Shown here piece after piece: positions 16,229 to 24,408 of a stretch of 24,408 nucleotides of DNA. The notes under the pieces were generated by a model, which did not search any database, was not told the origin of the DNA, and saw only the letters and a program-made list of their open reading frames with translations. Numbering within the stretch: position 1 is the stretch's first letter; each line of letters begins with the position of its first letter. Origin of the DNA: JBLNBU01 sp050260215 (GTDB taxonomy: Bacteria > Pseudomonadota > Alphaproteobacteria > Rhodospirillales > Magnetospirillaceae); the NCBI GenBank assembly GCA_050260215.1, contig JBLNBU010000063.1, positions 1 to 24,408 on the forward strand. Direction: 5' to 3'. The translations under genes and the position numbers were made by a program.

Positions 16229-17986
16229 TTATTGGCCTAGGCCGTCGGCACGCCCCTGGCGTCGATGTAGCCGTCGGCACGATGGGCAATGGACGGCGAC
16301 AGGGTGCCGGGCCATCTGGTTGGGGGAAGCCTCCCAGGACAGATTGCACCTCGGACACCGCCACCAGAAACGCTTGCCAGAACTCCGGGCCACGTCACCC
16401 GGACCGATGCTGCCGTTCCGCTCGTGGTCCCACAGGGCGGCCAGCGCAGGCAGCGCGGCTAGAACGCTGTTGCCCGCACCGACCCGTTTGCCTGCGCAAT
16501 AGGGGCAGGATCGTCGCCGGGCGAAATCCTTGACCGACATGTCGAACGAGTGACCACTGGCGCAGCGCCACCAAACGACCCGGTTGCTCCGTGGCGTCAG
16601 GCAGGCCGGATCGGCATCGTTCTTCTCCGCGTCCCAGAACCGCATCGTTTCCGGATCGGCGGCGACTAGGTTGTGCTCCGCCGACGCCGCCTTCTTCGAG
16701 CACATGGCGCAGCCTGCGCCCTTAGCGCGATTGACGATGACCGCGCTCCACTCGTGGCCATTTGGACATCTCCACCAGACCTTGCGGCTCGACCCGGCGG
16801 TGATTCCCGAAGGCGTCAGCGGCAGGTTCCGTTCGTGGTGCCACTGGGCGGCGACGTCGGGATGGGTGTCGGCCAAGGAGTTTCCCGGCATCGGGCCCGG
16901 CAGCCAGGACATCATCTCGTCGAAGCGGGCACCATTAACGAAGCCGCCAGCGGTCTCGTAGCGCTCCGCCGATCCTGCAGGGAGCCAGTCGAGGGCTTCG
17001 GCTCGGCGCAGCGCCATGACGATCAGGTCCCGATGCGGGGTGCGCGAGCCGAAGCGGACGTCGGCGTCGGACAACGGCACGAGCAGCTCATGGCGCAGGT
17101 GCAGGAGGCGATGGCCTGCGGCTTCCAGCTTCCGCGTCTTCTCGGCATCCTGGCGTTCCTTGCCTTCGTGCCAGGGATAGCCGTCGATCTCGATGCCAAG
17201 ACCGCGATCCGGCAGCCAGACGTCTACTTCGACGCCTTCGACATCCGCGCGCCAGACCGCGTTGCCGAACAGTCCGTCGAGTTCGGTGAAGAGGCGCAGC
17301 TCGATCTCGGATGTCTGGGCGTTGCAGAACGGACATTTCGTCTTGCCGATGGTGCGGTTGTAGATCGCCGTCTGCCAGTGGTGACCGCGGCTGCACTGCC
17401 ACCATGCAGGCGTCGCGGCGAATGGGAGCACCTGGTCGGGCGTCAGGTTCCCGTTCCGGGTCGGGTGCCACTGGGCGGCAATGCCTGGGAAAGCGTCGGC
17501 AAGGCTGCCGCGCTCGGTCAGGAAGCCTTGCCGACGACTGTCGCGCGCCTTCGCCCGTCCGCAGGACGGACACCCCGCGCCGACGCCGGTCCGGTGCCCG
17601 ATCCGTGCGCGCCACTCGATGCCGCAGGACGCGCAGCGCCACCAGACGGACTTCGACGATCCAGGCGCAAGAACGTCCGGAGACAGGCCGGGGTTGCGGT
17701 CCGGATGCCACTCCGCAGCCACTTTAGGAAAGGCGCTGGCCAGCGAGCCGACCCGTTCGCGCTTCTTGGCGTCGCGCTTGGCCAGCGCGCAGGCCGGACA
17801 GGGTTCTTTGGCATACAGCCGAGCACGCACCTTCGATTGGAATCCGTAGCCGCAGACTGGACAGGACCACCAATACGCCGTCGCGCTGTTGGTCGAAACC
17901 TCAGACGGGAGACTGGCATTGCGCTGGCTGTCCCAAGCCGCGAGCAGCTCGGGAAAATCGGAGACGAAGCGGCTTGGCCGTCCCAT
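16229..17986 (-). CDS. Zinc-ribbon/PD-(D/E)xK nuclease protein (3 ribbons, nuclease, 3 ribbons)
   Basis: 585 residues. Six repeats of about 60 residues share a pattern: small-residue helix, W-x-x-x-x-N, then WW-x-C-x-x-C/H, then a second Cys pair. Ribbons 1-3 have ligands at Cys42/45/63/66, Cys118/121/139/142 and Cys198, His201 or His202, Cys218/221; ribbons 4-6 at Cys407, His411, Cys426/429, then Cys475, His479, Cys494/497, then Cys544/547/567/570. The pattern matches DUF4379-like probable zinc ribbons. Between them (about 225-310) is a Vsr/DUF559-like nuclease core: Asp255 in EVDVWLPD, Glu266-x-Asp268-Gly, WH (272-273), Lys283, and a hydrophobic strand HRLLHLRH. The ribbons should bind DNA or RNA. 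No ribosome site is evident; coupling to the upstream 202-aa gene, six bases away, is likely. Biological role unknown. Confidence 0.75.
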   Translation of the reverse strand: MGRPSRFVSDFPELLAAWDSQRNASLPSEVSTNSATAYWWSCPVCGYGFQSKVRARLYAKEPCPACALAKRDAKKRERVGSLASAFPKVAAEWHPDRNPGLSPDVLAPGSSKSVWWRCASCGIEWRARIGHRTGVGAGCPSCGRAKARDSRRQGFLTERGSLADAFPGIAAQWHPTRNGNLTPDQVLPFAATPAWWQCSRGHHWQTAIYNRTIGKTKCPFCNAQTSEIELRLFTELDGLFGNAVWRADVEGVEVDVWLPDRGLGIEIDGYPWHEGKERQDAEKTRKLEAAGHRLLHLRHELLVPLSDADVRFGSRTPHRDLIVMALRRAEALDWLPAGSAERYETAGGFVNGARFDEMMSWLPGPMPGNSLADTHPDVAAQWHHERNLPLTPSGITAGSSRKVWWRCPNGHEWSAVIVNRAKGAGCAMCSKKAASAEHNLVAADPETMRFWDAEKNDADPACLTPRSNRVVWWRCASGHSFDMSVKDFARRRSCPYCAGKRVGAGNSVLAALPALAALWDHERNGSIGPGDVARSSGKRFWWRCPRCNLSWEASPNQMARHPVAVHCPSCRRLHRRQGRADGLGQ

Positions 17987-17992
17987 CGGCGA

Positions 17993-18601
17993 TCAGGTGG
18001 TCGCCGGGAATAGCCGGACGTAGATCGCGTCGCGCTCGGCCTCCGACATCGCTGACAGGTTGGAGAACACCGCCTCGACCGCCCGCCCGTCCCAGGGAAC
18101 AGTCTGGTAGAGCCCCTTGACGCCGAGCTCCTGCGCCAGCGGAGAAATCCTGGTGTTGAAGGCGTCGCGCACGGCATCCAGGTGTCGGCGGACATCTTCG
18201 GGATCCACCGGCCTTCCGCTGTTCTTCCGGATGAAGGCGTAGAGTCCATTCAGGGCCGCAAGTAGGTCGGGCAGCGATCCCAGGATCTCGCGGCTGACGC
18301 ATCCGGTCTTGAAACCCTTCACCAGAGTGTTCGTCATTCCTTCGCACACTTCCAAGGCCTCCTGGAAGGTTCTGACGGCCGGGTTCTGAAGGTGGAGCGT
18401 CTGCGCGATGACGGTGGCCATGTAGAGGGTCATGACGTTCTGGTGCAGTTCGAAGTCCTGCTCGCGCGCGGCCATCGCCATGACACGGTTCTCGCCGGTC
18501 GCCTTGTCGGTGATCCTGAAGCCCATCGAGAAACGTTGCTCGACGCCTCCGTTGCCGTTACCGCCACCCGCGGTCCGCCGCCGTTTCGCCTCGCCCATCA
18601 T
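17993..18601 (-). CDS. Unknown 202-aa protein, partner of the zinc-ribbon nuclease
   Basis: I do not recognise a family. It starts at tandem ATGs (18601 or 18598) with GGGGG upstream. After a basic, Gly/Asn-rich N terminus (GEAKRRRTAGGGNGNGG) comes a short strand-like part and then a mostly helical body: HQNVMTLYMATVIAQTLHLQ, VRTFQEALEVCEGMTNTLVKGF, LPDLLAALNGLYAFIRK, and a final domain with VPWDGRAVEAVFSNLSAMSEAERDAIYVRLFP. No signal peptide, TM helix or catalytic motif is visible. Its stop is six bases before the nuclease ATG, so the two are almost certainly cotranscribed and may act together. Confidence 0.6.
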   Translation of the reverse strand: MMGEAKRRRTAGGGNGNGGVEQRFSMGFRITDKATGENRVMAMAAREQDFELHQNVMTLYMATVIAQTLHLQNPAVRTFQEALEVCEGMTNTLVKGFKTGCVSREILGSLPDLLAALNGLYAFIRKNSGRPVDPEDVRRHLDAVRDAFNTRISPLAQELGVKGLYQTVPWDGRAVEAVFSNLSAMSEAERDAIYVRLFPATT

Positions 18602-18654
18602 GCACCCCCGTCCGCCCTTCAGCCGAAGGGCGATGATAGCCGAAGTATTCGCGG

Positions 18655-18876
18655 ATGGACATGACCAGCGCCCTGATCGCCCAGGGTCTGGCCTGTCTCG
18701 GCCGCCTAGTCGAAGCCCATCAGTCTCTAGCGCTCTACTAGGCGAAGCAGCACGACGCCCTCAACGTCAGCGGCGTCCTGTTCCAGCGGCACGACTCGCT
18801 CGAAGCCTGGGGAAGCAGGGGGGGCAATGCTCCCCATGGCATGGGACGGGGCGCAGGAAAAGGCCACCACTTCTGA
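18655..18876 (+). pseudogene. Possible decayed small gene with in-frame TAG
   Basis: From ATG 18655 the frame reads coding-like residues (MDMTSALIAQGLACLGRL and on to SLALY), hits TAG at 18739-18741, and continues open with AKQHDALNVSGVLFQRHD and beyond to TGA at 18874-18876, inside the terminator hairpin. Codons on both sides of the TAG are typical of the region. No good ribosome site and no family match by eye. It may be a remnant or simply open frame in GC-rich DNA. Confidence 0.25.
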
Positions 18877-18891
18877 CAGTGGCGGCCTTTT
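18858..18891. terminator. Strong bidirectional intrinsic terminator
   Basis: AAAAGGCC-A-CCAC pairs with GTGG-C-GGCCTTTT around an 8-base loop, giving a GC stem flanked by A-run and T-run on the two sides. It lies 29 bases beyond the stop of the leftward 251-aa gene and is the most classical rho-independent terminator in the window. Confidence 0.85.
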
Positions 18892-18920
18892 CTGAATCCG
18901 GTCTTGGTGCGGTCCGCCTC

Positions 18921-19676
18921 TCAGCAGGCGGCGGCCTCTCTGCCACGGAACCAGCCCGGCAGAAGGGTCCGCAGGCTGCGATGTCGAGGCTTGGCGGCCG
19001 TCCTGGCTTCAGCGCCGTCATTGGGGACGGCAGCGGCGGCAGGCTCGACCAGCGCCCTGAGAGTTGCCTCGGGCAGCGCCAGCACCTGAGCGACGAGGCT
19101 CTGGTCTTGGGCGAGGATGGTCCTGACGAGGGCTTCGTCCAGCCGCATGGACAGCATGACGTAGTGCGGGTCGCGCTCCAGCATTCCAGCGGCCTTCATC
19201 AGCTGCTCGACAGCATCGGCGTCGGAGTTGGCCATCAGGGCGACCATTTTCGGGTCGAGGGCGAACAGCATCCGCACGAAGTCCGGCTCGGCGCCCGCCA
19301 TCAGGGCGACGGTCTCGGCAGGGAGGCCACGTTCCCGCATGGCGGCGCCGACCGCCTTCAGGGCGTCCCGGCTGGCGTTGTCGTTCGGCGCCAGGATGGC
19401 CAGTTGCCGGGCGCCGTTCTCAGCCTGCCGTTCCCGCTTGCGCTGCTGGCGAAGGGCGTTCGCGCTGGCCTTGGTCCGCACATACGCCTTCACGGCGACG
19501 ATGCCGCCGCGTGCGAGGTCGCCGTCATCGAGCACGACGGTCCCGGCCCCCTGGCCTTCGGCGTCCTCGATATATTCCGCCATTTCCGTCTGCTCGGTGG
19601 GGATTTCCTCTCGGGCCGAATGCTCGGCCACGACGCCGGATTCCTCGACGCCTTCGCTGGTCTGGTTCGCTTCCAT
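18921..19676 (-). CDS. Unknown 251-aa island protein
   Basis: I do not recognise a family. ATG 19676 is chosen because AAGGAG lies eight bases upstream; the longer frame to 19829 crosses AT-rich control DNA. Residues 1-50 are acidic (MEANQTSEGVEESG and on). Then comes a strand-rich VVLDDGDLARGGIVAVKAYV, a basic helix SANALRQQRKRERQAENG, and RQLAILAPNDNASRDALKAVGAAMRERGLP. The rest is a series of Ala/Leu/Met/Asp-rich helices (VALMAGAEPDFVRMLFALDP, MVALMANSDADAVEQLMK). The tail is basic with LLPGWFRGREAAAC. The basic helix may contact nucleic acid. No signal peptide or TM segment. It is the last gene before attR, with its own promoter region and a strong terminator. Confidence 0.6.
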   Translation of the reverse strand: MEANQTSEGVEESGVVAEHSAREEIPTEQTEMAEYIEDAEGQGAGTVVLDDGDLARGGIVAVKAYVRTKASANALRQQRKRERQAENGARQLAILAPNDNASRDALKAVGAAMRERGLPAETVALMAGAEPDFVRMLFALDPKMVALMANSDADAVEQLMKAAGMLERDPHYVMLSMRLDEALVRTILAQDQSLVAQVLALPEATLRALVEPAAAAVPNDGAEARTAAKPRHRSLRTLLPGWFRGREAAAC

Positions 19677-19864
19677 GGTGCGCACTCCTTGGCGGTCATG
19701 GCCCGGGTCTTGGCCGGGCCGGCGACAGGACTGCCCCATCGCTAAGGAGCATAAGGGGGCGGCGTACGCCGTCCGATTTCGTGCAAAAATATATATATTC
19801 GGACCTAGATTTCCGCCTAAACGCACCATTGCCTGGGTGCAGGGCGCCGCCCTGCGATGAGCCC

Positions 19865-19916
19865 ATCAGCGGCTCCACCCGCTCCGCTGATCGGCCCGCG
19901 CGGCAAGTGGGGCCGC
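19865..19916. other. Two adjacent hairpins, possible structured RNA or recombination site
   Basis: ATCAGCGG (19865-19872) pairs perfectly with CCGCTGAT (19884-19891) around 11 bases. Next, GCGGC (19900-19904) pairs with GCCGC (19912-19916) around a 7-base loop. No function can be assigned. Confidence 0.3.
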
Positions 19917-20019
19917 CGCTCTACCACTCACGCGTCCTGGCGAGCAATGGATGGATGACACAAGACGGGTCTTGGCAGGTGGCGGGGCGCCCCGTAGAAT
20001 CCGTGCCATTGACGGGGCT

Positions 20020-20044
20020 GTGGACCATGCGTGTGGACCAGTCC
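20020..20044 (+). repeat. Right arm: two GTGGACC repeats with 13-bp period
   Basis: GTGGACC occurs at 20020 and 20033. The second sits in GCGTGTGGACCAGTCC (20029-20044), identical over 16 bases to 11400-11415 at the left end. Same orientation and spacing as the left arm; 67 bases before attR. Confidence 0.7.
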
Positions 20045-20110
20045 AGACCCGGCACCGGGACGGCAGCTGCCGTTTCCTTGTATGTTTCAGTTGGTTAGGG
20101 CGATTCTGGC

Positions 20111-20132
20111 TTCGAATCCTGGCGCCCCAGCC
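20111..20132 (+). repeat. attR core (22-bp direct repeat)
   Basis: Identical to 11318-11339. It is the displaced 3' end of the original tRNA-Gln gene and is followed by C where the present gene has the final A of CCA. The sequence just before it (TCAGTTGGTTAGGGC, 20087-20101) resembles a tRNA D-arm. Confidence 0.92.
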
Positions 20133-20189
20133 CATCTCCAGTTCAATCCGACAAAGGCCAAGACAGGACTGGCTGCTGCGAAGCAGGCC

Positions 20190-20202
20190 GATTGGTCCAA
20201 TC
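20190..20202. repeat. Small palindrome GATTGG-T-CCAATC
   Basis: Perfect 6-bp arms with a one-base centre, between attR and the end of the histidine kinase gene; a further CCAATC follows at 20210-20215. Possibly part of a terminator or a binding site. Confidence 0.25.
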
Positions 20203-20213
20203 TCAAATGCCAA

Positions 20214-22961
<2,748 letters not shown>

Positions 22962-22977
22962 CTCCCCCTTGCGCTCC

Positions 22978-23766
22978 CTAGTATTCGCCGCGTAATCCCG
23001 CGTCCAGGAACCCGTGCTTGCGGAAGATGGCCTGGCCTTCTTCCGATGCGGCCAGGGCGATGAAGCGGCCGGCCAATGCGGGATTCTTCGAGAAGGTGAG
23101 CAGATTGAGCTCGAGGCGGCTGGGCTGGCTGATGGCGGGGTCGAGGTCGATCACGTCCACCGCCGCCCGGTTCTCGGGGAAGAAGGCGGTGGCGCGCCAG
23201 TTCAGCGTGATGTCGGCCTGGTTCGACTTCATGGCCTGGATCAGGTTGCGCGAATCGGTGGCCAGGAAGGCCGAGCGGTTGGTGACCTCCTTGGTCAGGC
23301 CGGCGCGGTCCAGGATGCGCTTGGTTTCGTTGCCGATGCTGCCGGTTTCCGGGTTGCAGATCAGCACCGACAGGTCGCTGCGCAGCAGTTCGCGCAGGTC
23401 GGCCTTGACCCGCTTGGGGTTGCCCTTGGCCACCATCAGCGAGGCGACGTTGTGGCCGACCAGGACCGCGTCGCCCAGCAGGCCTTCCGGGGCGAACTGC
23501 TGGCGGTAGGCGGACGAGCCGGGGAAATAGATGTCGCCGGTGCGCGCCAGCTTCAGCGCGTCGTAGAGATCCTCGGACCCGCCCTGGCTGATGGTCACCT
23601 TGACGCCATGCCGGCCTTCCATCAGGCCCGCGATCTCCTTGATGGGCTTGACCATGGTGATGCCGCAGTAGATCAGGATCTCGTCCTTCTGCTGGGCGTG
23701 GGCGCCATGCACGGCGGCAATCGTCAGCAAGCCGGCGACGATGGAGCGGCGCGACAGTCTGATCAT
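22978..23766 (-). CDS. Periplasmic substrate-binding protein, ModA-like
   Basis: 262 residues from ATG 23766, which has GAGGAG about ten bases upstream; the longer frame to 24120 is not supported. Signal peptide MIRLSRRSIVAGLLTIAAVHGAHA with Arg-Arg and a cut before Gln-Gln. The mature protein has the plan of molybdate-type binding proteins (SBP_bac_11): ILIYCGITMVKPIKEIAGLM, KVTISQGGSEDLYDAL, ADITLNWRATAFF in the second lobe, and a C-terminal ASEEGQAIFRKHGFLDAG. These bind oxyanions or small organics; the ligand is not predictable here. No permease or ATPase gene is near, but a hybrid kinase follows 16 bases later, so it probably delivers a signal to the kinase sensor domain. Confidence 0.85.
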   Translation of the reverse strand: MIRLSRRSIVAGLLTIAAVHGAHAQQKDEILIYCGITMVKPIKEIAGLMEGRHGVKVTISQGGSEDLYDALKLARTGDIYFPGSSAYRQQFAPEGLLGDAVLVGHNVASLMVAKGNPKRVKADLRELLRSDLSVLICNPETGSIGNETKRILDRAGLTKEVTNRSAFLATDSRNLIQAMKSNQADITLNWRATAFFPENRAAVDVIDLDPAISQPSRLELNLLTFSKNPALAGRFIALAASEEGQAIFRKHGFLDAGLRGEY

Positions 23767-23962
23767 GTGCGGGAAACTCCTCGGAAGTCCGTCTCCCCAT
23801 ACTTTAGTCGAAGTTGGCGAAATTGCACGCCTGGATACTCCCATCCCCAGTGGGGCCGGTGAGACCAGGGGCGCGGGCGCGTCCCGGATCCACCGCGGTC
23901 GATCTCGCCCTCGGTACCGGCTCGCGGGGCGGCAGCGGTTAACTTTTCCCAGCCCATCCATA

Positions 23963-23989
23963 CGCCCGTCCCGGTGACCGCGACGGGCG
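23963..23989. promoter_or_regulatory. 27-bp near-palindrome upstream of DUF1566 gene
   Basis: CGCCCGTC and GACGGGCG (8 bp each, perfect) enclose CGGT-G-ACCG, giving 12 symmetric base pairs in each half with only the centre and one C-C position breaking symmetry. It lies 39 bases before the DUF1566 start in the region divergent from the binding-protein/kinase genes. The rest of 23767-24028 shows nothing else clear. Confidence 0.45.
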
Positions 23990-24028
23990 CCTGCGCTACG
24001 CTTGCGGGAAACGGCCAAGGGGGCGGTC

Positions 24029-24408
24029 ATGCGGGCATGGGCGGCGGGGGCGGTGATGGTGGTCGCGCTAGCGGGCTCGGCTAGTGCCGGCGAGTCGGTG
24101 CGCTTTCCCATCGTCGACACCGGCCAGACGGCCTGCTACAGCGCGGGGCAGGGGGCGGGGGCGATCGCCTGTCCGGCACCGGGCGAGGCTCTGTACGGCC
24201 AGGACGGCAACTTTCGCCACCATCCTCCCCACTACCGCGACAACGGCGACGGCACGGTGACCGACCTGGTCACCGGGCTGATGTGGCAGCGGGGCGCGCT
24301 GCGCGGGGTGGCGTTCTCGCAGGCGGCCGAACTGGCGGCCAGGACCGACACCGGCGGCCATCGCGACTGGCGGGTGCCCACCATCAAGGAGCTTTACTCG
24401 CTGATCGA
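24029..24408 (+). CDS. Secreted DUF1566-type protein, 5' part (cut by window end)
   Basis: The frame is open from ATG 24029 to the window edge (126 codons plus two bases). AAGGGGG lies about five bases upstream. Signal peptide MRAWAAGAVMVVALAGSASA, cut before Gly-Glu. The mature part has two Cys (TACYSAG and IACPAPG), an inner YGQDGNFRHHPPHYRDNGDGTVTD, then LVTGLMWQRG and GGHRDWRVPTIKELYSLI, the characteristic DUF1566 (Lcl C-terminal-like) signature, found in exported proteins with a C-type-lectin-like fold. Substrate unknown. Divergent from the sensor pair. Confidence 0.85.
   Translation, partial: MRAWAAGAVMVVALAGSASAGESVRFPIVDTGQTACYSAGQGAGAIACPAPGEALYGQDGNFRHHPPHYRDNGDGTVTDLVTGLMWQRGALRGVAFSQAAELAARTDTGGHRDWRVPTIKELYSLI

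Larger units (their letters stand above)
19677..20110. promoter_or_regulatory. Right-end control region of the island
   Basis: 434 bases with no supported gene. Contents: a 12-bp perfect palindrome CGGCGTACGCCG (19760-19771) next to a strikingly AT-rich stretch CAAAAATATATATATTC (19784-19800), probably the promoter/operator of the leftward 251-aa gene; two adjacent hairpins at 19865-19891 and 19900-19916; and the right arm repeats at 20020-20044. Confidence 0.5.
11318..20132. mobile_element. Integrative mobilizable element in tRNA-Gln (about 8.8 kb)
   Basis: Bounded by a 22-bp direct repeat of the tRNA-Gln 3' end. It has a tyrosine integrase beside the tRNA, paired 13-bp-spaced arm repeats at both ends, a P-loop ATPase, a MobV-type relaxase and cargo genes. 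No type IV secretion, coupling protein or phage structural genes are present, so it is mobilizable rather than self-transmissible. Third codon positions are visibly less GC-saturated than in the flanking chromosomal genes. No excisionase gene is recognisable. Confidence 0.9.

Noticed and set aside
16673..18013. Rightward 446-codon frame opposite the zinc-ribbon nuclease.
   Set aside because: The leftward frame has six regular Cys repeats and a nuclease core; the rightward one shows no motif.
19891..19940. On the minus strand, GAGTGGTAGAGC followed by GCGGC-CCCACTT-GCCGC looks like a tRNA D-arm and anticodon arm.
   Set aside because: The loop lacks the invariant T33, the D-stem does not pair, and there is no T-arm or acceptor stem. 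It is kept only as a hairpin.
11318..20132. Prophage or satellite phage.
   Set aside because: No capsid, terminase, portal, tail, lysis or phage repressor gene is present; the relaxase argues for a mobilizable element.
20085..20135. A second tRNA gene at the right island end.
   Set aside because: There is no anticodon arm, and the T-stem CTGGC/CCTGG does not pair; it is an att site with a D-arm-like flank.

Overview
The window is very GC-rich DNA with dense genes and short Shine-Dalgarno spacers. Gene content (crotonase next to mutM, ETF-ubiquinone oxidoreductase, a divergent family-4-type uracil-DNA glycosylase, a class A PBP with a basic Gly/Pro-rich N-tail, CobM, IspE) fits an alphaproteobacterium, most likely Rhodospirillales and plausibly Magnetospirillum-like. 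That assignment is inference from gene style, not from a marker gene.

Left chromosomal part (1-11340): the 3' part of mutM, a small secreted protein and an enoyl-CoA hydratase read rightward to a hairpin shared with convergent cobM. A rightward cluster of three small genes follows (DUF4168 secreted protein, small secreted protein, anti-sigma-like fragment); its end overlaps the end of a leftward class A penicillin-binding protein gene. Then come a ribbon-helix-helix protein, a double-hairpin repeat, a leftward uracil-DNA glycosylase, and a rightward series of ETF-QO, TPR lipoprotein, ispE and tRNA-Gln(UUG).

Island (about 11318-20132): an integrative mobilizable element of about 8.8 kb sits in the 3' end of tRNA-Gln. 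It is bounded by a 22-bp direct repeat of the tRNA 3' end. Each end carries same-orientation GTGGACC motifs at exact 13-bp spacing (three on the left, two on the right), which look like integrase arm sites. It encodes a tyrosine integrase, a P-loop ATPase, a MobV/Pre-type relaxase with a possible oriT hairpin upstream, a 585-aa protein with three zinc ribbons, a PD-(D/E)xK-type nuclease core and three more zinc ribbons, a closely coupled 202-aa unknown protein, a possible decayed small gene, and a 251-aa unknown protein. The zinc-ribbon nuclease and its partner are the best candidate here for an undescribed system; a defence or element-competition role is inference only.

Right chromosomal part (20133-24408): a leftward two-gene unit codes for a ModA-like periplasmic binding protein and a hybrid histidine kinase (two TM segments, HisKA, HATPase, two REC domains, Hpt). 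No transporter permease or ATPase gene is visible, so the pair looks like a periplasmic sensing module. Divergent from it is the start of a secreted DUF1566-type protein, cut by the window end, with a 27-bp near-palindrome upstream.
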